Shown: positions 14,959-23,471, numbered from the stretch's first letter. The stretch is 26,148 nt of DNA from Anaerolineales bacterium (GCA_012032575.1 JAAUSP010000028.1:1-26148); one strand, 5' to 3'. A program made the numbers and translations. The notes: generated by a model not told the origin, from the sequence alone.

Positions 14959-17201
14959 TTAGTCCTGGGATGGCTGTGGTTCCGGCTGGGCCATGATTTC
15001 AGCGACCGGGCGCAGGGATAACCAGTGTTGTTCTTTGGGCCGCTGCGCGCCGGCCTCTACCAGGTCGGGCAGATATTTCAGATCGGTAAATTCAATCGTG
15101 CCGGCTCGTCGCCCGATGGCGACGGCGGCACTTGACCCTTGCCGGGCCGCTTCAATCAAGTGGAGCAGCGCCTTCGTAACCAGTCGAGTGGCCTGAATCC
15201 GATCAAATGGCGATGGCCGGCCGCCGCGCTGTACGTGCCCTAAAACAACCGGGCGCACATCAAAAAGGTTCCCGCCTTCTTTTTCAAACAGGGCAGTCAG
15301 GAAAGCGGTGGTATAGATTGAGTCGGCGTTTTCATTGCGGACCATCAAGCCCAGCCGTTTTCCGCCGGCAAAGCCTTGTTTTAAGTGGGTAACGTCGGCC
15401 CACAAGTCGTCCAGGGTGATACCCTCTTCCGGCAGATAAACCCGCTCCGCCCCGGTCGCCAAACCACTCATTAAGGCCAGATAGCCGCAGTCTCGACCCA
15501 TCACCTCCACCACAAAACAGCGGCGCGTCGCGACTGCCGACTCTTTCAGCTTGTCCACATCCAGCACGATGGTATTCAGAGCGGTATCGGCTCCAATGGT
15601 AATTTGTGTGCCGGGCAGGTTGTTGTTGATGGTAGCCGGGACACAAACAATAGGCAGGTTAAAGGCCCGGTACGTTGCTCGCAAATTGACAAATTGGTGA
15701 GCCGCCTGGTAGCCGGTCAAACCGCCGATAATGAGCAGCCCATCTATCTGATGGTTTTCCAGGTTGCGCGCCAATTTCTCAAATTCGCCCTGGCGCGGAA
15801 TATCCCGGTTGGTCCCCAACTCCACCCCGCCTTTGGAAACCCAGCCGTCCACATCCATCCAGTTCATTTCTTTAACATCGCCGTTGAGCAAGCCTGAAAA
15901 GCTATTTTGGACCCCTAACATAACGTGGCCCAGATCGAGACCCAGCCGGATGGCTGTCCGGGCAGCCGTGTTCATACCCGGCGCAGGACTGCCGCTGTGG
16001 ATCACGGCCAGACGAAGGTGTTTTTGACCGGCCACCGGAGCATGGGGCTGAGCCTGGGTCAAAGTCCGCAGCGTCTCGAATGATTCGACAAAGCTGCGGC
16101 CACGCATTTCCATGGCCTGGGCGTAATCCTTGGCCTGGATAATCTCGGCAATCTGGTGGGTCTTGGCCACCATTTCCATCAGGGGTGAACAAACCACCTC
16201 ATTATCGCGGATACCGATGAGGAGGGGTGGGCTGTCGGCAGACAACGTCAAAATTTGATCGACGGCGGCGTGGCCCAGCAACGTGCTCATGTTACGATCA
16301 AAGGCGCTGGGGGTTCCACCGCGCTGGATATGCCCCAGGATCGTAACGCGAGTGTCTTCGCCCAATCTTTCAGTCAGGACTTGCTTAACATGATCACAGG
16401 TGATGGGCTCTCCGTTCCGGTCCCGTGCGCCTTCTGCCACCAGAATGATGTTCTTGCGCCGTCCGGTTTCCCGGCCTGCCCGCAAGGTCTGACACATCGT
16501 TGTTTCCCAATCCTCCGTGTCAGGTGGATTTCGGGAATAAAAACATAATGAGCGCCCGTAGCCAATCCGGCCATCAGGGCCAGATAGCCGCAGTTGCGCC
16601 CCATCACCTCGATGACGAAGGTGCGTTGGTGGCTGGCAGCAGTGCTGTCAATCGCGTCAACGGCTTCGACAATGCGATGCAGGGCTGAGTCGGTCCCGAT
16701 GGTCATGTCCGTGCCAAACATATCGTTGTCAATCGAGCCGACCAGTCCAACCAGGGCCAGATGCGGATGAGCGTTAGCCGTTTCCCGGCTAATTTTGTTT
16801 TCAGTGACTAACTCGGCCAATAAATCAGGCCACTCCTGACGAAAGAGGTTGGCTCCGGTCAGGCTGCCATCGCCGCCAATGACCACCAGGCCATTAATGC
16901 CGCAATTTATTAAGTTATGTGCCGCCTGTAGCCGTCCGGCCCGATTACGAAAATCGGCGCAGCGGGCCGAGCCGATAATCGTGCCGCCCAGATGTAAGAT
17001 GCCACCCACTTCATTCCAGCCCATTTTGCGGACTCGGTCGCCGCCATCCACCATACCCTGATAGCCTTCATAAATGGCGTACACCGGTACTCCCCGGCTT
17101 AAGGCAGTACGCACGACGGCTCGCACGGCTGCATTCATCCCTTGCGAATCACCGCCGCTGGTTAACACGCCCAGGTTTTTGATAGAGGTAGTTTCATTCA
17201 T
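14959..17201 (-). CDS. pfk: Two-domain (eukaryote-type) ATP-dependent 6-phosphofructokinase (one frameshift)
   Basis: Repaired, about 747 residues: two fused PFK domains, as in animal and fungal enzymes, instead of the 320-residue bacterial form. The N half is catalytic: GGDSQGMN (16-23), GGDGSLTGA (109-117), SIDND with Asp158, then [15 protein letters not shown] and [12 protein letters not shown]. The C half (from about 395) has lost these groups: [16 protein letters not shown] and ATINNN, the same losses as in the regulatory half of animal PFK. The end [10 protein letters not shown] also resembles animal PFK. The frame breaks near 16515-16518; one added base gives [14 protein letters not shown] and joins the halves. 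ATG at 17199-17201 follows AGGAAAAG. It phosphorylates fructose 6-phosphate and heads the glycolytic cluster. Confidence 0.93.
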
Positions 17202-17590
17202 TTTTCTTTTCCTATTCTCAGTTATAAATTTACTTCTACCTTGGGAGTCACCCCATAAATCACCACTACAAAGGCCAGATTAAATGGACAGTCATATCTG
17301 ACGATTGAGTATAACTCAGTCAAGTAAAATTTAGGTTATCAATAGGTTAAGACTTCTTAAGAATTCAGTCTTCTCAAAAGAGTGTTCACGAGCCTGAGCA
17401 CGCCACCGAGGGTGAAACGAGACGAGGACACGAGGACGCGAAGAATCTTTCGCCTCATCGCCTCACGCCTCATCGCGTCTTTATTTACGAAGAAGAGGAG
17501 TGGGGGAGATCATTTGAAGTTTCTGCCATACTTTGACCGATGGGTTATCTCATTTCGCAGAGTCCCATTTCTCTTTTCTAATCGCCTCAC

Positions 17591-17596
17591 TATAAT
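17591..17596 (+). promoter_or_regulatory. Possible -10 box
   Basis: A perfect TATAAT faces the gene at 17777. The matching -35 (TTTCTC, 17 nt upstream) is poor, so this is only a candidate. Confidence 0.25.
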
Positions 17597-17739
17597 ATCA
17601 AGCGTGAACTTATGTAACTTTAAACGTAAATTTTCCAGGTACGAACCGGCCACCCTCGACAATTATGACCAAAAGCAAGGTCTGAGTCATACCTTTCCGC
17701 CAGGCCGTGTAACCGTTATTGACAGGCGTTCTGGGGACA

Positions 17740-17759
17740 GCACGGCGCAAATGCCGTGC
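17740..17759. repeat. Hairpin GCACGGC/GCCGTGC before the start at 17777
   Basis: A perfect 7-bp stem (17740-17746 with 17753-17759) encloses a 6-nt loop, 17 nt before the ATG at 17777. It may be a small REP-like element or affect initiation. Confidence 0.5.
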
Positions 17760-17776
17760 GTCTGAAACAGGTTGCC

Positions 17777-18082
17777 ATGAAGGTTCCACAATTCCTGCCC
17801 AAAGCGACAACCCTGCTGCGACGACGCTTTTTCCCCCTTGATGGACTGCTGCTGGCCTATTTGATAATCGGCTGGTCGCTCATTTTTACCGCAGCAACCT
17901 GGGGATTACAGGCAAATCCGCAAAAATGGCTGCGGATAAGTTTGGTTTCCGAGGTTCAGGCCGATTATAGCGTTATCGCCGACACCAGACCACGTGTCGC
18001 TCCCGTTCAATCCGGGGTTATCGAAGAGGTTAAAGAGGATCAGAGGATACTCATCCAACCCACTCCCCTCCCTACACCGCCG
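17777..18082 (+). pseudogene. 5' part of an envelope protein gene, cut off by a junction
   Basis: About 102 residues from the ATG at 17777. A basic start (KATTLLRRRFF) precedes a hydrophobic helix (LLLAYLIIGWSLIFTAATWG). A soluble stretch follows, ending in QPTPLPTPP, a Pro/Thr linker of the type that tethers extracytoplasmic domains. Just after this linker the DNA becomes nuoK in another frame, so the expected C-terminal domain is missing. The protein family is not recognised. It is not a complex I subunit. Confidence 0.55.
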
Positions 18083-18314
18083 CAATGCCATCGGCATTTT
18101 GATGGGTGTGGAACTGATCCTCAACGCGGTCAATATCAACCTGGTGGCCTTCTGGCGTTACATTGCCCCCAACGATGTCGCCGGTCAGATTTTCGCCATC
18201 ATCGTGATTAGCGTCGCTGCGGCTGAAGCCGCCGTTGGCCTGGCCATTGTGATTTCGGTTTATCGCCGCCGCCATTCAGCAGTGGTGGAAGAGTTGGATA
18301 TTCTCAAAAATTAA
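18078..18314 (+). pseudogene. nuoK: NADH-quinone oxidoreductase subunit K, N-terminus missing
   Basis: From [19 protein letters not shown] to the stop at 18312-18314 the translation is a clear NuoK: the Glu in [10 protein letters not shown] and the second Glu in [13 protein letters not shown] are the conserved membrane glutamates of this antiporter-related subunit. A normal NuoK has about 25 more residues in front, forming the first helix. Here the upstream DNA encodes the linker of an unrelated gene, so no proper start exists. The last stretch, VEELDILKN, is complete. Either a real deletion or a misassembly removed the start, and with it any nuoA-J genes. Confidence 0.85.
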
Positions 18315-18321
18315 AATAATA

Positions 18322-18376
18322 CGTGATGCGTGATGCGTGAAGATAATTCTTCACGCATCACGCATCACGCATCACG
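18322..18376. repeat. 22-bp perfect hairpin of CGTGATG units between nuoK and nuoL
   Basis: 18322-18343 pairs perfectly with 18348-18369 around the loop TAAT. Each arm is built of tandem GTGATGC-type heptamers, and one further unit continues to 18376. It ends 11 nt before the nuoL ATG and occupies the place where a ribosome site would be expected, so it may lower translation or couple it to nuoK. Confidence 0.85.
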
Positions 18377-18387
18377 AGTAATTAACT

Positions 18388-20726
18388 ATGAACTTTTTCT
18401 TCGACTATATCTGGCTCATCCCGGTCTATCCCCTGCTCGCTTTTGTGACGATTGTTCTGGGCTTGAACCGCAGCAAAAAAGGCAGCGCCGGCCTGGCGAT
18501 TGCCATGATTGCCCTGTCTACGGTTCATTCCTGGGGGATTGTCTTCAGCACCATCGGTGCCTATATGGCCGACCCCCATCACGGCATTCATATTGACGGC
18601 TGGAGCATGCCCGTCGAATGGATCCCTATGGGCTACAGCGTCTTCAACACCGGCTTCGCCGTAGACGGTTTCACCGCCGCCATGCTCTTTATGGTCCCCT
18701 TTGTCTGTACCCTCATCTTTACCTACGCCTCGGAGTACATGGAAGGTTACGAAGCCGAATTTGGCCGCTACTCCCGCTTCTTCGCCTACGTGTCTCTTTT
18801 TGCCGCCGGCATGCTGATGCTGGTGATTGCCGACAACCTGCTTCTGCTCTTCATCTCCTGGGAAGTGATGGGGCTGTGTTCGTACCTGTTGATCGGCTTC
18901 TGGTTTGAGAAAACCTACCCCGATGCCGACAGTGTCGCCACCCCGCGCAACCTGATCCAGGTGCTGCAATTCTGGAAATACGCCGGGCCGGATAAAATTC
19001 CGCCCAAGTTAGCGGCTTTGAAAGCTTTCATGACCACTCGGATTGGCGATGTCCTCTTTTTCGCCGGGCTGATGATTTTGTGGAGCGCCAGCGGGACCAT
19101 GACCTTCCGCGAGATTTTTGCCCCCGAAATGCTGGAACACCTGACCGAAGTGACCCTGTGGGGTATGCCGGTGGCGACCCTGAGCGCCTTGCTCATCTTC
19201 GGTGGTGCGGTCGGCAAAAGCGCCCAGTTCCCGCTGCACGTCTGGCTGCCCGACGCGATGGAAGGCCCGACGCCTGTTTCCGCCCTCATCCACGCGGCCA
19301 CAATGGTTTCCGCCGGGGTGTATCTGGTGGCCCGCATGCTGCCGCTGTTCTCGACGATGGAACACAGCCCGGCCCTGCAGTGGGTCGGCATCATCGGCGC
19401 AATTACGGCGGTGATGGGCGCGACCATCGGCGTGGCCCAATATGATGTCAAGCGGGTGCTGGCCTACTCGACCATCAGCCAGTTGGGGTACATGATGATG
19501 GCCCTCGGCCTGGGCGGTTTTTTGGCGGGGGTCTTTCACTTGCTGACCCACTCCTTTTTTAAGGCACTGCTCTTTATGGGGTCCGGCTCGATCATCCACG
19601 CGATGGAACACGAAATCCACGCCGCGCATCACGGGCACGGCCACGACGACGCTCATGGTCATCACGACGATGCCCACGCTCACCACGACGAGCACGACGA
19701 CCATCACGCCGCTCACCCGGCTCACCCCGACCCGCAGGATATGCGGAACATGGGCGGGTTGTACGGCAAAATGAAAGCCAGTTTTTGGGCTTATCTGATG
19801 GGCACACTGGCGCTGGTCGGTATCTTCCCCTTTGCCGGTTTCTGGAGCAAAGACGAAATCCTGGCTGAGGCTTTTCTGCATCGCTCCGAGTCGCTGGCCT
19901 TTTGGGTGTATGTGGCCGGAACGATTGGCGCGGTTTTTACCGCTTTCTATATGGGCCGCCAGATTGGCCTGGTCTTTTTTTGGTCGCCCGCGCACCAGCC
20001 TGGCCCAAAACGCCGCCGAACCCGGCTGGCGGATGACTATGCCCCTGATTGTCCTGGCTTTTTTGCCGTTTTTCTCGGTTTTATCAATATGCCCGAAGAC
20101 TTTCCGGTGCTTGGCCCGGTGATGGGCGGCTTTCTGCATCATTTTGCCGGTGAAGTCCACCTCATCGCTGAAGAAGCCGCACCGGGGTTGATTTTCAAGG
20201 CGGTGCCGTTCACGGCTCAGGTGGCGATTGTCTCGACCCTGCTGGGCCTGCTATCCTTTTCTTTCGGCTGGTGGCTTTACTCCCGCCGCCGCACCGCCGA
20301 AGATTTGGACCCGATCCAGACCATCCCGGTTATCGGCAAACCGATTTTTGCCATCCTGTACAACAAATATTATTTCGACGAGATTTATCGCGGCCTGCTG
20401 ATTTATCCCACCGTAGCCCTGGCGACACTGTGCGCCAAGTTTGACTACGATTGGGTCATCAACCCGATTGTCAACTTCTTTGGCCGCTTCACCAGCCTGC
20501 TGGCCGACGGCAGCGCCGCTTTCGATAAATACGGCGTGGACGGCTACTTTGTCAACGGCATTCCCAACGCCTTTAATTGGTTTGGCGGTCAACTGCGCCT
20601 GCTGCAAACGGTCGCGCCCAGAATTATCTCTTGATTTTAGTAGTCGGCCTGTTGATTTTGATTGGGATTTACCTGCTGCTCTGGACAGGTGGGGCGACGG
20701 GAGTCGCGTCCCTGCCCCTGTCGTAG
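18388..20726 (+). CDS. nuoL: NADH-quinone oxidoreductase subunit L (three indels)
   Basis: A proton-pumping antiporter-like subunit of complex I, about 779 residues when repaired. Diagnostic segments include LFISWEVMGLCSYLLIGFW, KSAQFPLHVWLPDAMEGPTP and YSTISQLGYMMMALG. A His/Asp-rich loop of about 42 residues lies before DMRNMGGLYGKM. The T run 19975-19981 has one T too many and the run 20059-20064 one too few: between them the true reading is GRPRTSLAQNAAEPGWRMTM, not the literal frame. Near 20610 a base is missing; repaired, the protein passes the literal TGA (20632-20634) through QNYLLILVVGLLILIGIYLL to the TAG at 20724-20726, the usual last helix. Confidence 0.93.
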
Positions 20727-20786
20727 CTTTGGCTCATTGAATTGAACGTTTCCGGATAATTTTTACCCTGAGGAGAAGTTACCCTA

Positions 20787-22355
20787 ATGCAGATACCCTT
20801 AATTCTAACGTTAATTACGTTTATCCCCCTGGTTGGCTCGCTTTTGGTGATGGCCACACCCGGTAGCCAGGAAAAGTTGATCAGGTACGGCTCCATCGCC
20901 ATTAGCCTTATTCCTCTGGCTTTATCCATTATCTTGTGGGTTTCCTATGATGACTCCGGCAGTTATGCGGCGGTCGAGGATATGGCCTGGATACCTTCCA
21001 TTGGGGTGCGCTATCACCTGGGCGTTGACGGCCTCAGCCTGCCGCTGGTCGTTTTGACCACGTTGTTGACCACCCTCTGCCTGTGGTATTCGGCCAACGT
21101 CATCCACAAGCGGGTTAAAGAGTTTTTTGCCCTGTTCCTGGCCCTGGAAATGGGCATGTTGGGCGTGTTTGTGGCCCTCGACCTGGTGCTGTTCTACTTC
21201 TTCTGGGAAATCGGCCTGGTGCCTATGTTCCTGCTCATCGGTATCTGGGGCTTGCCCAAAGACCGGCCGCAGTACTCGGCCATCAAATTTTTCATGTATA
21301 CCCTGGTCGGCTCGGTGGCGATGCTGCTGGCGTTCATCGCTATCTACCTCAACACCGGCACCTGGCAAATCCCGGAAATTGCTACTAAAGCGCCGGTGTT
21401 TGCCGACAACATGGCCCTGGCGACGGTCGCTTTCTGGGCGATTTTTGTCGCCTTTGCCATCAAAGTTCCGCTGTGGCCCTTCCACACCTGGCTGCCCGAT
21501 GCCCATACCGCCGCCCCCACCGCCGGGTCGGTCATTCTGGCCGGTATCCTGTTAAAGCTGGGCGGCTACGGCATGATCCGCATCCTCATCCCCTTCTTCC
21601 CGACGGTGTTTCAGAATATGGCTTATATCATCGCCGTGCTGGGCATCATCAGTATGGTCTACGGGGCGCTGGTCAGTTTGGCGCAGTGGGATTTGAAGCG
21701 GCTGATCGCTTATTCGTCGGTCAGCCACATGGGCTATTTTATTCTCGGCCTGGCCGCATCGGTGGCTTTTTACCCCGAATCGTCGGTAGCGGTGGATAAC
21801 AGCCGGGCGATTGCCCTGAACGGGGCGGTGCTGCAAATGGTCAATCACGGCCTGATTACCGGCGGCTTGTTTTTCCTGGTCGGCGTGATTTACGAGCGCA
21901 CCCACACCCGCGATTTGAAAGCCTTCGGTGGTCTGTCAATCAAACTGCCGGCCTATTACGCGGTGATGATGGTCACGGCCTTTGCCTCGCTGGGGCTGCC
22001 TGGGCTGGCCGGCTTTATCAGTGAGTTCCTGGTTTTCCGGGGCGCGTTCCATATTATGCCGGCCTTCGCCATTGTCGGTATCCTCGGCATTGTACTGACC
22101 GCCGCCTACATCCTGTACAAAATCATCCAGTTTGTCTTTTTGGGCGAATTTAGCGAGCACAAGTGGCACCATCTGTTCCATAAAAAGGACGCCGAACACC
22201 CCGACGGCTGGGCTTTCACCGAAGATATTGCTCCCTTTGAATTGATCACGATGACCCCGCTGTTGGTCGGCATGATTGTGCTGGGCATTGCCCCATCCTT
22301 TTTATTGAACACTATCAATGCCACCAGTGTGTTGATTTTAGAGGCGCTGCGGTAG
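20787..22355 (+). CDS. nuoM: NADH-quinone oxidoreductase subunit M
   Basis: 522 residues, an intact antiporter-like proton-channel subunit of complex I. Glu141 in FFWEIGLVPMFLLIG matches the essential Glu144 of E. coli NuoM. Lys226 in AIKVPLWPFHTWLPDAHTAA matches the central channel lysine. LKRLIAYSSVSHMGY is also typical. GAGGAG precedes the ATG. The C-terminal cytoplasmic-side loop is somewhat charged (FSEHKWHHLFHKKDAEHPD). It follows nuoL by 60 nt and is separated from nuoN by a two-gene insert of over 1 kb. Confidence 0.97.
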   Translation: MQIPLILTLITFIPLVGSLLVMATPGSQEKLIRYGSIAISLIPLALSIILWVSYDDSGSYAAVEDMAWIPSIGVRYHLGVDGLSLPLVVLTTLLTTLCLWYSANVIHKRVKEFFALFLALEMGMLGVFVALDLVLFYFFWEIGLVPMFLLIGIWGLPKDRPQYSAIKFFMYTLVGSVAMLLAFIAIYLNTGTWQIPEIATKAPVFADNMALATVAFWAIFVAFAIKVPLWPFHTWLPDAHTAAPTAGSVILAGILLKLGGYGMIRILIPFFPTVFQNMAYIIAVLGIISMVYGALVSLAQWDLKRLIAYSSVSHMGYFILGLAASVAFYPESSVAVDNSRAIALNGAVLQMVNHGLITGGLFFLVGVIYERTHTRDLKAFGGLSIKLPAYYAVMMVTAFASLGLPGLAGFISEFLVFRGAFHIMPAFAIVGILGIVLTAAYILYKIIQFVFLGEFSEHKWHHLFHKKDAEHPDGWAFTEDIAPFELITMTPLLVGMIVLGIAPSFLLNTINATSVLILEALR

Positions 22356-22361
22356 ATTCTA

Positions 22362-22390
22362 TTGACATTGTCGTAGCTTAAATGTACCCT
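22362..22390 (+). promoter_or_regulatory. Possible promoter of the two-gene insert
   Basis: A perfect TTGACA (22362-22367) begins 7 nt after the nuoM stop. At 17 nt lies only TACCCT; a better TATATA (22391-22396) is 23 nt away. The insert may therefore have its own weak or regulated start. Confidence 0.3.
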
Positions 22391-22423
22391 TATATAAAGT
22401 TGTGAACGAAAGAGGGATAAGCT

Positions 22424-23047
22424 ATGAAAGAAATTTTAAATCTTAAAAAAGGTGAGACGCGGCAAATAGAAACTTCACGGTTGTTAGGATTTGTGGTTCA
22501 CGGAAAAGTGTCTGTTAAGCCTTCTGGAAATTACCGGAGCATTGACTGTTATATAGAAGGGAATAAGAAACAAGTTTTAGTAATTTGGTTTCCAACCGTA
22601 ATTGAGTGCCTCTCACCCATTTCTCAAATTGTTTGGTTTGAGTTTCATGGAAGTTCCGAGTTTGAAAGGGGGGAGCTAACCATTGGGCAGCCTATCCGCA
22701 TCGGACTAACGCGAATTTCTCTCCTGGAGTTGAATGCAAACCAACCCGCCAAAGACTTTGAAGATCAAGGAGAAGTAGAGGGGTTTATAATTAAGGGCGA
22801 ACTTCAGATTGAAGAATTTGGCTCACCGCAGAGACCAGAGGTTTATCATCAAGGAGAGATGTTCTCTTTTAACTCCTTAGAGTCACAAATCCGATTGAGT
22901 TTCAGTGGGCGAGAAGATGCTTTGGTTTTTTTAGTTGAGCAGCTAGAAAATCCATTAGCGCTGTTACAGGGTTCAACCAGCCATTTTTACGATAAATTAA
23001 TGGAAGTTCGTGGTAGGGAAAGAGCAGGGTTAAAAGAGCAAGATTAA
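22424..23047 (+). CDS. Tandem beta-repeat (cupin-like) protein of unknown function, paired with PIN gene
   Basis: 207 residues, visibly AT-richer than the nuo genes. Two halves look alike: the first has LLGFVVHGKVSVK, the second VEGFIIKGELQIE, each followed by further strands (EGNKKQVLVIWFP; YHQGEMFSFNS). The last 30 residues are helical and charged. This suggests a duplicated small beta-barrel or cupin-like fold; no metal-binding His set and no DNA-binding motif are evident. I do not recognise a family. AGAGGGATAA precedes the ATG. The next gene starts 1 nt after its stop, so the two products are made together; by position it could be the partner or antitoxin of the PIN protein, but it resembles no known VapB-type antitoxin. 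Confidence 0.7.
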   Translation: MKEILNLKKGETRQIETSRLLGFVVHGKVSVKPSGNYRSIDCYIEGNKKQVLVIWFPTVIECLSPISQIVWFEFHGSSEFERGELTIGQPIRIGLTRISLLELNANQPAKDFEDQGEVEGFIIKGELQIEEFGSPQRPEVYHQGEMFSFNSLESQIRLSFSGREDALVFLVEQLENPLALLQGSTSHFYDKLMEVRGRERAGLKEQD

Positions 23048-23048
23048 T

Positions 23049-23468
23049 ATGGCTAACCCTATCCCCAGCCATGTACTTGATACATCAGCTCTGATTGCAT
23101 TTACCGATAATGAGGATGGGGCAGACACGGTAAAAAACTTGCTCCAGCAGGCGGAAAAAGGTGAAGTGGAAATTTTAGTTTCCTTTGCTTCGTGGATGGA
23201 ACTTTATTACATCTATCTTCAAGAGCAGGATCAATCAGCAGCCGATCAAATGATTAATGACCTTAAAAGATTGTCGTTGGTACGAGTGGATTCGGATGAG
23301 TCAATGGGTCGAATTGCAGGTGATTTAAAAGCGCATCATCGTATATCTTTTGCTGATGCCTGGGTTGCAGCCCTGGCTTTTAGTCGAAAAGCAACCCTGG
23401 TTCATAAAGACCCAGAATTTGATAAGCTATCCCATATTTTGATGCTACATCCTTTACCCTATAAATAA
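23049..23468 (+). CDS. PIN-domain ribonuclease (VapC-like)
   Basis: 139 residues. The four acidic residues of PIN nucleases are all present: Asp11 (VLDTSALIAF), Glu51 (ASWMELYYIY), Asp103 (ISFADAWVAALA) and Asp121 (LVHKDPEF). Family members cut RNA, often tRNA or rRNA, as toxins of type II modules. The start ATG lies 1 nt after the stop of the upstream gene. It is inserted, on the same strand, between nuoM and nuoN. Whether it is a toxin depends on the unusual partner, which is not of a known antitoxin type. Codon use is AT-richer than that of the surrounding nuo genes, which suggests transfer. Confidence 0.85.
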   Translation: MANPIPSHVLDTSALIAFTDNEDGADTVKNLLQQAEKGEVEILVSFASWMELYYIYLQEQDQSAADQMINDLKRLSLVRVDSDESMGRIAGDLKAHHRISFADAWVAALAFSRKATLVHKDPEFDKLSHILMLHPLPYK

Positions 23469-23471
23469 AGC

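Larger units (their letters stand above)
17202..17776. other. Intergenic region between pfk and the complex I side
   Basis: This 575-nt divergent gap should hold the promoter of the glycolytic cluster on the minus strand. A TTGACT lies there (complement of 17317-17322), but no good -10 stands 17 nt after it. It also has low-complexity stretches (17425-17480, repeats of CGCCTCA and GAGGACACG) and a hairpin at 17740-17759. The short frames that cross it show no protein-like composition. Confidence 0.5.

Noticed and set aside
14959..16497. A separate second PFK gene beside a first one
   Set aside because: The first frame stops being PFK-like exactly where the second becomes PFK-like; one added base fuses them into a colinear two-domain enzyme.
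17382..17765. 127-codon plus-strand ORF in the pfk-nuo gap
   Set aside because: Covers low-complexity repeats, lacks a ribosome site and has no protein-like pattern.
18382..18969. 195-codon minus-strand ORF opposite the nuoL start
   Set aside because: Shadow of nuoL with low-complexity composition.
19009..20160. 383-codon minus-strand ORF opposite nuoL
   Set aside because: It is antisense to a strongly conserved gene, is His/Gly/Gln-rich and has no family features; its length follows from the GC-rich codon bias.
20922..21506. 194-codon minus-strand ORF opposite nuoM
   Set aside because: Shadow of nuoM; rich in Gln, His and Gly with no domain.
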